DNA from: Acidobacteriota bacterium
GTDB lineage: Bacteria > Acidobacteriota > Aminicenantia > UBA2199
Direction: 5' to 3'
Length of the DNA stretch: 33,499 nt
NCBI GenBank assembly: GCA_022711715.1
Contig: JAKLEC010000001.1
Coordinates: forward strand, 1-33,499
Below the pieces are notes generated by a model, which did no database searches, was not told the DNA's origin, and was given only the letters and a program-made list of their open reading frames with translations. Shown here piece by piece: positions 28,500-33,499 of the stretch (positions are counted from its first letter, which is position 1; every line of letters begins with the position of its first letter). Made by a program: the position numbers and the translations under genes.

Positions 28500-29771
28500 T
28501 CAGAATGCATGGGCGCCGTGGGCGCCGATGGTGATGTTGACCTGCAGCGCAAGCTCGTCGAACGGCCGGCGCTCCCAGCGGCCGCCGATTTCCTCGCAGC
28601 GGCTGCGGTCGTAGGCATATTGCAGCCGCAGGCGCGAGAACTCGGTGGGATTCCATTCGGCCATGGCCGTGTAGCGCGCCAGGTCTTCGGGAAGGGCCTG
28701 GCGGTCTCCGGCCAGGCGCACGATGTTCTTCCAGATCAGGTCGAGGCGCGCTCCCAGCCGCAAGCGCTTGTTCAGGCGGCCGACGAGCTGGGCGTACATG
28801 CCCGCTTGACGCATGCGTTCGTCCAGCCGGGTCCAGCTTTCGTTCGACGCCTCCAGGTAACGGTCGCCGTGGCTCGCGCGCCCGATCGCCTCGGCCTGGA
28901 ACGACAGGTAGCGGATCGAGTCGAACAAGTACTTGAGCGTCAGGTCGGCGCCGTAGACGTCGGCGTTGCCGGCGAACGCCCCCGCGGCGCCGCCGCCTTC
29001 AAGACCGGGCTCCTGCCGCGAGCGGCCGGCCGCGTTGGACAGGCCGGCCAGCACCGTCAGGTTTCCCAGGTCGAACGAGGTCTTGGCCGTGGCCACGACC
29101 AGTCCCGGGGCGCGGACGTCGGCGACCGAGAAGGCGCCGGCCGCGAAGCCGCGCCGGCCGAAGCTCATTTCGTTGCCTCCCTGCAGCACCTCGACGCCGA
29201 GCTGCAGGAAGATGTCGAGCGGGGCCACCCAGGCCAGTCTGGCGCCCAGCTCGGCCAGGTTGCCCCCAAAGAACACCGACTGCACCAGCGGCGGCGAAGC
29301 GAAGTCCCAGTAGTGGTCATGCTGGCCGTTGATGCGGCCGAAATGGCTGAGGAACCTGCCGCCCTTGACCTGCAGCCCGGCCGGCAGCCGGCGGGTGGCG
29401 AAATAGGCCTCCTCGATGCTGACCCCTTCCTCCGTGAAGTGGAGAACGGCGAACAAGTCGAAGTAGGGGTCTACGACCGAAGCCAGGCTGAGCTCGGCGT
29501 AATTGAGGTTGAATCCCTGTTCCAAGTTCGTCCCGCCGAGCTCGGCCGCGCGGCCGTTGCCGGCGGCATGGCTGAAGCCGGGGAGCGAGAGGTTAAAATA
29601 GGCGGCGTCGTCCAAACCCCGGTGTAGGTACGCGCAGTCGAGAATGAGCGAGATGTCGGGAACGAACTTCGACTGGGCAAAGGGGTTGCCCCCGCTGTCC
29701 TGGCCGGGCAGGAGGGCGCCGCCGGCCAGCAATATGGCAAACCATCTCAGTAAGTGACGTTTTGCTTTCAT
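28500..29771 (-). CDS. Outer-membrane beta-barrel protein linked to metal uptake
   Basis: A 423-residue exported protein starting at ATG 29771 (AGGAG five bases upstream) with a signal peptide (HLLRWFAILLAGGALLPG). The mature part alternates short beta-strands and turns: ISLILDCAYLHRGLDD, NLNYAELSLASVVDPYFDLF, GGRFLSHFGRINGQHDHYWD at about 136-155, and ends in ELALQVNITIGAHGAHAF with a terminal Phe, the usual outer-membrane assembly signal. The GRINGQHDHYWDF segment resembles porins encoded next to zinc ABC transporters, where it may help metal entry. No TonB box or plug domain is seen. Immediately followed by the ZnuA-like gene. Barrel is fairly certain; zinc specificity inferred from neighbours. 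Confidence 0.78.
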   Translation of the reverse strand: MKAKRHLLRWFAILLAGGALLPGQDSGGNPFAQSKFVPDISLILDCAYLHRGLDDAAYFNLSLPGFSHAAGNGRAAELGGTNLEQGFNLNYAELSLASVVDPYFDLFAVLHFTEEGVSIEEAYFATRRLPAGLQVKGGRFLSHFGRINGQHDHYWDFASPPLVQSVFFGGNLAELGARLAWVAPLDIFLQLGVEVLQGGNEMSFGRRGFAAGAFSVADVRAPGLVVATAKTSFDLGNLTVLAGLSNAAGRSRQEPGLEGGGAAGAFAGNADVYGADLTLKYLFDSIRYLSFQAEAIGRASHGDRYLEASNESWTRLDERMRQAGMYAQLVGRLNKRLRLGARLDLIWKNIVRLAGDRQALPEDLARYTAMAEWNPTEFSRLRLQYAYDRSRCEEIGGRWERRPFDELALQVNITIGAHGAHAF

Positions 29772-29800
29772 TCTTTCTCCTAAACGATTGCATCGTCTGC

Positions 29801-29821
29801 TTCCCCGCCCGGAGCGGGGAA
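29801..29821 (-). promoter_or_regulatory. Perfect 8-bp hairpin in the leader of the porin gene
   Basis: ttccccgc-ccgga-gcggggaa forms a perfect eight-base-pair stem with a five-base loop, 30 bases ahead of the porin start and 25 bases behind the small membrane-protein gene. No U-run follows on the leftward transcript, so it may be a processing or attenuation signal separating the two genes. Confidence 0.5.
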
Positions 29822-29845
29822 ATGGTCTGGCTTTTTTCTTGCGGC

Positions 29846-30130
29846 TTAGGAGAAAGCGGGAGGCGGGGCCCGGGGGCGTCTTGGCGACGGCAGGAAGAAG
29901 TATATGGCAATGGAATCGAACGTGACCAGCAGGCTCAGGCTGGTGAAGACGACCAGGAACAGGAACAGGATGATGGCCAGCGCGATATGGGATTGCTGGA
30001 AGCAGCAGGCCGGGCAATCGGGTTCCTTTTCCAGGATGGAGTCGCTGTGGAAAAAATTGATGAAAGCGATGAAAGTGAAAAAGAAGAGCAGGAAGGCGAA
30101 GAAGAGCTTTCTGGAATTTGACGGCTTCAT
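29846..30130 (-). CDS. Small two-helix membrane protein with CPACC motif, apparently leaderless
   Basis: A 94-residue protein with two membrane helices, KLFFAFLLFFFTFIAFINFF at about 8-27 and SHIALAIILFLFLVVFTSLS at about 47-66. Between them lies EPDCPACCFQQSH, a loop with three cysteines and a histidine on the outside or inside of the membrane that could bind metal or form disulfides. The promoter at 30139-30168 puts the transcript start within a few bases of ATG 30130, so there is no room for a ribosome-binding site and no in-frame alternative start. It stands first in the leftward row with the porin and Znu-like genes. Family not recognised; a role in metal handling is a guess from position. 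Confidence 0.6.
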   Translation of the reverse strand: MKPSNSRKLFFAFLLFFFTFIAFINFFHSDSILEKEPDCPACCFQQSHIALAIILFLFLVVFTSLSLLVTFDSIAIYFFLPSPRRPRAPPPAFS

Positions 30131-30138
30131 AAAGAATC

Positions 30139-30168
30139 AGTATAGCAAACGGGACGATTTCCTGTCAA
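30139..30168 (-). promoter_or_regulatory. Near-consensus sigma-70 promoter for the small membrane-protein/porin/znu row
   Basis: On the reverse strand TTGACA (30168-30163) and TATACT (30144-30139) are separated by 18 bases: a perfect -35 and a five-of-six -10 box. The expected start of transcription falls about 30132, one to four bases before the ATG at 30130. A palindrome cgggcgcccg at 30173-30182 lies just upstream of the -35. Confidence 0.7.
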
Positions 30169-30190
30169 TCCCCGGGCGCCCGACAAGGGA

Positions 30191-30896
30191 CTAGAAGCGG
30201 AACGACAGCCCGGCCACTCCCGGGGTCAGCCGTGCGCCCAGTGCGTCCCGGAGCCCGGCCGTCGCCGCTTCACCCGTGCAGTGGCACGGGACCACCCGCT
30301 CGACCTCCATTTCCCGCAGGGCGGCAACGGTGCGCCGCAGGCGCTCGGGGGAAGCGCCCCCCAGGTGGAAACCGCCGATGACGACGTGCAGCCGTTCGCC
30401 GGCGTTGAGGCAGCGCACGTGCTCCAGGGTGTTCACCAGCCCGGCGTGGGCACAGCCGACGCAGACGACCAGCCCGGCCGGCGCGCGCAGCCACAGGGCC
30501 AGGTCGTCGTTGAGCGGATCGGGACGCGTGCCCGCGCGGTCGAGGAAGAACGGCCCGCCGGTATCCTTGAAATCCGTCCGCCGGGGGATGGGGCCGCTCG
30601 CTGACGCGATATCGGGGGAGCGCCAGCGCCGGATGGGCGTATACGTGGGCGCCGGGCGAGCGGCGCAGGACCCGCGACAGTCCGCCGGCGTGATCGCAAT
30701 GCCCATGGCTCAGGACGATGGTCTCGGTCGACTCCAGCATGATGCCCAGCCGGCGGGCGTTGTCCTCGATGACGCCCCCTTGTCCCGTGTCGAAGAGGAT
30801 GGTTCGGCCCTCCGCCGCGATCAACAAGGCCAAGCCGTGTTCGGGCTGCACTCCCGGAATCGCGGCGCGGTCGTCGACCAGGACGGTGATGGTCAC
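30191..30896 (-). pseudogene. MBL-fold protein of the dihydropterin phosphate-synthase-like group, frameshifted
   Basis: Two frames are needed to read this gene. From GTG 30896 the first gives TITVLVDDRAAIPGVQPEHG, ILFDTGQGG and SHGHCDHAGGLSRVLRR (HxHxDH metal site), up to ALPRYRVSER. Near 30588-30612 the reading must shift; the other frame supplies GPIPRRTDFKDTGGPFFLDR, GLVVCVGCAHAGLVNTLEHV, VVIGGFHLGG and VVPCHCTGEAA to TAG 30191. The order matches the family annotated as 7,8-dihydropterin-6-methyl-4-(beta-D-ribofuranosyl)-aminobenzene-5'-phosphate synthase, a common MBL group in anaerobes whose bacterial role is uncertain. Because the remaining sequence is well preserved on both sides, an assembly error is as likely as a real mutation. 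Last gene of the leftward cluster; start overlaps the DUF364 stop. Confidence 0.7.
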
Positions 30897-31642
30897 ACCC
30901 GTGGCCACGGCCCGCCGGCCATGGCCAGGAGGCGCACGCCGTGGCCGTGGATCTGGCGGAAGCTCGCCGCCTGGCTCACGAAACGGAACACCTCGGCGGC
31001 GTCGATGACGCGCGTGCCGCAAACGACGTCGATGCCGTGGTCGAAGAGCACCGGCGTGAACAGCGAGCTCGGCCCGGTCAGCACGATGGTCGCGCCGCGG
31101 CAACAGGCCAGCAGCCCCTCCAGGGTGTGGTTGATCAGGGTGGTGCCGCTCAGGCACACGACCTGGCAGCGGGGCAGGACGCGGGCGGCCTCGCTCTCGG
31201 GCAGGTCGCCGGGGCGCAGGCGCTTCTCGATCACCCACAGGTTGCGGACCAGCGGGCGCAGCCGGTCCACGAAGGGGAAATGGCCGACGACGGCCACGTC
31301 GCGGCCCCGGCCGCGCTCGGCCAGGACTTCGAAGGCCCCCCTCTCGCTGCAGCGCGATTCGTCGGGTTCGAGCAGGGAATTGATGGCCGCCACTCCCAGC
31401 GAGGCGCTCAGCGTGTCCGGCGACAGGGCATATGCGGCCAGCTCTCCCGCATTCTTTTCCAGCAGCCGGCCGGCGTCGCTGACCGGGAAGGCATGGGGAT
31501 CCTCAAGGGGGGCGTCGGGGCGGCAGGTCGTGGCCAGGCCGGTGTGGCGGCTGGTCACCGCGGTCCAGAAGGCGCCGGCGCACACGGCGCGCACCGGTTC
31601 CTCCTTGCCGGCCAGCGCGGCGATCACCTCCCGCAGGATCAC
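30893..31642 (-). CDS. DUF364 (putative heavy-metal chelation domain) protein
   Basis: A 249-residue protein from GTG 31642. It shows the blocks typical of DUF364: SASLGVAAINSLLEPDES at about 79-96, VAVVGHFPFVDRLRP at about 115-129, CLSGTTLINHTLEGLLACCR at about 163-182 and VLTGPSSLFTPVLFDHGIDV at about 187-206. In this family a small Rossmann-like domain is thought to bind a metal or a cofactor; the biochemical role is unproved. It is found in anaerobes beside radical SAM and cofactor genes, as here. It lies 41 bases after the small Gly-rich gene and overlaps the MBL-fold gene start (GTGA). No clear ribosome-binding site is seen. Confidence 0.82.
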   Translation of the reverse strand: MILREVIAALAGKEEPVRAVCAGAFWTAVTSRHTGLATTCRPDAPLEDPHAFPVSDAGRLLEKNAGELAAYALSPDTLSASLGVAAINSLLEPDESRCSERGAFEVLAERGRGRDVAVVGHFPFVDRLRPLVRNLWVIEKRLRPGDLPESEAARVLPRCQVVCLSGTTLINHTLEGLLACCRGATIVLTGPSSLFTPVLFDHGIDVVCGTRVIDAAEVFRFVSQAASFRQIHGHGVRLLAMAGGPWPRV

Positions 31643-31683
31643 CGTTCACCCGCCGCTCGCCGCCAGGGCCGCCGGGGCCGTGC

Positions 31684-31904
31684 TCATCGCCTTTTGCCTC
31701 TGCGGCGCATCATGCGGCCGCCACTGCCCTGCCCTCCTCCCGGGCCGCCGCCGGGCGCCTGTCCGCGGGATGAGGAGAGGAACCAGCGCAGCAGGCCGCC
31801 GCCGCGGTCCGGCCCTGATCGCGCGCCGGCAGCGGGGCGGAGCCCCGGTCGCCGCCGTCGATGATCTCCGCTTCGAGGACGGTTTCGTCGTCACGCGTTT
31901 CCAT
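31684..31904 (-). pseudogene. Small Gly/Arg-rich protein gene, apparently frameshifted
   Basis: ATG 31904 has a strong GGAGG site eight bases upstream and follows the radical SAM stop by three bases. The first frame gives METRDDETVLEAEIIDGGDR, an acidic N-terminus. After a GC-repeat at about 31815-31830 a different frame gives a sensible end: GGGLLRWFLSSSRGQAPGGG and PGGGQGSGGRMMRRRGKRR, stop TGA 31686-31684. Gly-rich, basic tails of this kind occur in small proteins (for example the DUF5320 type) next to radical SAM and nitrogenase-cofactor-like genes in anaerobes. The original first frame alone would give a 64-residue Ala-rich protein. Gene existence is likely; exact product is not certain. 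Confidence 0.45.
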
Positions 31905-31907
31905 GGC

Positions 31908-32927
31908 TTATTCCTCCACCGTCCCGCGGGTCCGGGCCTTGGACCCGGGCTGTGCGTCCTGCCGCTGCGCCGGCTTCTTGAAACGGCGCAGGAAGAACTC
32001 ATGCCCGCCGTAGGTCGCCGACACCAGGTCGCCCCGCGCCACCATCGCCGGCAGCAGCGAGCCGTCGGCGCCGGCGCCGGCCAGCATCTTTTCCACCGCC
32101 TCCCGGCGCATCGGATGGACGGCGGTGATGGCCAGCAGGTCCTTCTCCACGTCGCCGGTGCTGGTGAAGGCGTCCCCTTCGTAGCCGGTCAGGAATTCCA
32201 CCTTCGGCACGCGGGCGCCGATGACGTGATAGGCGCGGGTAAAGGCGCCGGCGCCCACGCCCTGGACGCCGGGCTCGGCGGTGGGACGGGTGGGCGCGCC
32301 CAGGTAGGCGACCGCCGGCCGCAGCCGGCTGAGGAATTGGGCGAGGCGCTCCAGCGGCTCGCCAGCCGCCTGCTCCTCCAGGACCAGCATGGTCTCGGTG
32401 GCCAGCCGGCCCCGGAACTCGGCGGCGAAGGCCAGCGCCCCTTCCAGCATGGCGCCCAGCTTCAGCGAGCCGTGCGGCCGGTTGACACGCCGCCACAGGG
32501 GCTCGACCACGGCGTCCATCTTCAGGGAGACCCAGTCGGCCTGCAGCAGGTCCCGGCGCACGTCGGGGCGCCCGATCAGCGAGCTGTTGCTGATCACGCC
32601 GATGGGCAGCCCCAGCGGCTTGAGCAGGGCGATCTCCCGGCCCAAGTTCAGGTCCAGGGTGGGCTCGCCGTCGGGCACGAAGGTCAGGTAGTCGATGGCG
32701 GCGTTCTCGGCGCCGGCTTGACCAGTGCGCCGGCTCACATCGTCGGCGAGCGCCTGCGGGTCGTAGAAAGGACGGCGATCGGCCTCCAAGCTCAGGGTAC
32801 GGCCGACCTGGCAATAGACGCAGGCGTACGAGCAGACCTTGGCCGGGATGTTGTTGATGCCTACGCTGCGGCCCAGCCGCCGCGAGGGGACGGGGCCAAA
32901 CGATAAGCAGGTGTCCTCGTGATTCAT
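31908..32927 (-). CDS. Radical SAM protein of the COG0731 type
   Basis: A 339-residue protein. The opening FGPVPSRRLGRSVGINNIP at residues 10-28 and CSYACVYCQVG at 32-42 (C-x3-C-x2-C, the cluster binding SAM) are the signature of the COG0731 'Fe-S oxidoreductase' group, related to wyosine-base enzymes. Further blocks: IDYLTFVPDGEPTLDLNLG at about 92-110 (GEPT motif) and LPIGVISNSSL at about 125-135. A C-terminal extension (about 260-339, AITAVHPMRREAVEKMLAG) looks like a small helical domain. It overlaps the DUF89 gene at TGATG; ATG 32927 has GGAGG four bases upstream, with ATG 32930 as alternative. Substrate unknown; a role in a metal- or cofactor-related pathway is suggested by neighbours. 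Confidence 0.85.
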   Translation of the reverse strand: MNHEDTCLSFGPVPSRRLGRSVGINNIPAKVCSYACVYCQVGRTLSLEADRRPFYDPQALADDVSRRTGQAGAENAAIDYLTFVPDGEPTLDLNLGREIALLKPLGLPIGVISNSSLIGRPDVRRDLLQADWVSLKMDAVVEPLWRRVNRPHGSLKLGAMLEGALAFAAEFRGRLATETMLVLEEQAAGEPLERLAQFLSRLRPAVAYLGAPTRPTAEPGVQGVGAGAFTRAYHVIGARVPKVEFLTGYEGDAFTSTGDVEKDLLAITAVHPMRREAVEKMLAGAGADGSLLPAMVARGDLVSATYGGHEFFLRRFKKPAQRQDAQPGSKARTRGTVEE

Positions 32928-33499
32928 CATGCCTCCCGGCCCGGCCGCGAGCGGGCACGCCACAGCACGTGCGCCCCCAGGGGAACACCAGCGTGCTCCG
33001 CGATCACCGGGCACTTGGCCTTGAACAAAAAGCAGATGTTCTTGCGCTCGCGGCTCAGCGTCTCGAAATTGCCCTGCCCCTTGGCCACGACCAGGTCGGC
33101 CTGCGCGTACAGGCGGCGGAAGGCGGCGCTGCAGTCGGAGAGAAGGGTGCCCGGAGCGTCGGAGCCGTTGTCGACGACCTCGGCGACCTCGTGCATGCGG
33201 GCCGCCCGGGCGTCGGCCAGGGTGGCGTCGTTGAGCACCGGGCCGCCGCGCACAGCCACGACCACCCGCGCCGGCGCCAGGGCGGCCACCAGCACGCGGT
33301 CGAAGACGATCTCGCCGGCGTTGTCGGCCAGGTAGAGGATCGTGCGCGCCCGGTCCGCCTGCCGCCGGAATTCGCGCAGGTCGCCGGTCAGCGGCTGCGC
33401 CAGGGCCTGGCCCAGGGCGGCGCGCACGTCGCTCTCGGTCAGGGAGCCGCTCACTCCCAGGTCGATCACGTTGCCGGCGACGGCCAGCCGCAGGGCCCG
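32927..33499 (-). CDS. DUF89 / ARMT1-like damage-control phosphatase, 5' end outside the window
   Basis: At least 190 residues; the frame is open to the right edge (AGNVIDLG near the edge is a family block, so the real start is further upstream). The metal and phosphate-binding features of DUF89 proteins are visible: ILYLADNAGEIVFDRVLV (the 'DNaGE...D' motif), VRGGPVLNDATLADA, and DLVVAKGQGNFETLS. The end FLFKAKCPVIAEHAGVPLGA is also typical. These enzymes are metal-dependent phosphatases that remove damaged phosphometabolites in the cytoplasm; the short bacterial/archaeal branch is of uncertain substrate. The gene is joined with the radical SAM gene by overlapping stop and start. Confidence 0.85.
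   Translation of the reverse strand, partial: RALRLAVAGNVIDLGVSGSLTESDVRAALGQALAQPLTGDLREFRRQADRARTILYLADNAGEIVFDRVLVAALAPARVVVAVRGGPVLNDATLADARAARMHEVAEVVDNGSDAPGTLLSDCSAAFRRLYAQADLVVAKGQGNFETLSRERKNICFLFKAKCPVIAEHAGVPLGAHVLWRARSRPGREA

Noticed and set aside
29801..29821. Rho-independent terminator at the perfect hairpin
   Set aside because: A T-run follows only on the forward strand, where no gene is present upstream; on the leftward transcript there is no U-tract.
1..33499. tRNA or rRNA genes and known riboswitches
   Set aside because: I saw no cloverleaf-like or rRNA-like sequence and no recognisable riboswitch core in the gaps; a tRNAscan or Rfam search would settle this.

Overview
The window is a GC-rich, gene-dense stretch of bacterial chromosome. 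It encodes a Gram-negative-type outer-membrane beta-barrel, many exported proteins, and a redox complex rich in iron-sulfur and flavin sites typical of anaerobes. There are no rRNA or tRNA genes, so the lineage cannot be fixed. The gene set and the odd intergenic sequences are compatible with an uncultured anaerobe such as Aminicenantes/Acidobacteriota-type bacteria, but that is only a guess.

Layout. 0-2.6 kb: the 3' end of a flavin-reductase-like gene, then a leftward pair of metallo-beta-lactamase-fold genes, one with the full subclass B1 beta-lactamase signature. 3-8.2 kb: small membrane proteins, an Ntn amidohydrolase with a membrane C-terminus, an EamA transporter, and a DUF6599-like/DUF362 pair. 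8.4-12.8 kb: two exported unknowns, a PilZ protein and two tandem paralogous metallophosphoesterases. 13.2-13.6 kb: an AT-rich four-helix-bundle (S23-type) gene bracketed by inverted copies of a structured repeat. 13.9-18.1 kb: a leftward inositol operon (inositol-phosphate synthase, nucleotidyltransferase, flippase-like membrane protein, CDP-alcohol phosphotransferase), with a divergent methyltransferase at 18.3-19.0 kb. 19.3-26.7 kb: a leftward sulfur/redox operon (TusA, ArsR regulator, MvhD-type subunit, HdrA interrupted by a GltD module, second HdrA, small winged-helix-like protein, QmoC-like HdrC-HdrE) followed by DsrE. 26.8-30.1 kb: a leftward metal-uptake operon (small membrane protein, porin, ZnuA, ZnuB) without an ATPase gene in view. 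30.2-33.5 kb: a leftward cluster of DUF89, radical SAM, a small Gly-rich protein, DUF364 and a metallo-beta-lactamase-fold protein, with two apparent frameshifts.

The most unusual signal lies between the genes. Nearly every non-operonic gap holds irregular short 'word' repeats (for example acgcgt-, cgtaagg-, gtgcttgg-, gaggtaaagtgg- or gttcgacg-type) arranged as long imperfect palindromes. Three of them (near 2.7, 6.5 and 19.1 kb) share a homologous non-palindromic core. Elements near 3.8 and 9.9 kb seem to carry related cores between arms of different sequence, although within each element the two arms still match each other. Several elements run into the adjacent stop codon. A second family (12.9, 13.1, 13.8 and 19.2 kb) carries hairpins whose stems change in a compensatory way. 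No recombinase, CRISPR array or reverse transcriptase is present to explain either family.

The two best-defined biochemical systems are the inositol-phosphodiester operon and the Qmo/Hdr-like sulfur-linked electron-transfer operon. Both functions are inferred from family membership and gene order.
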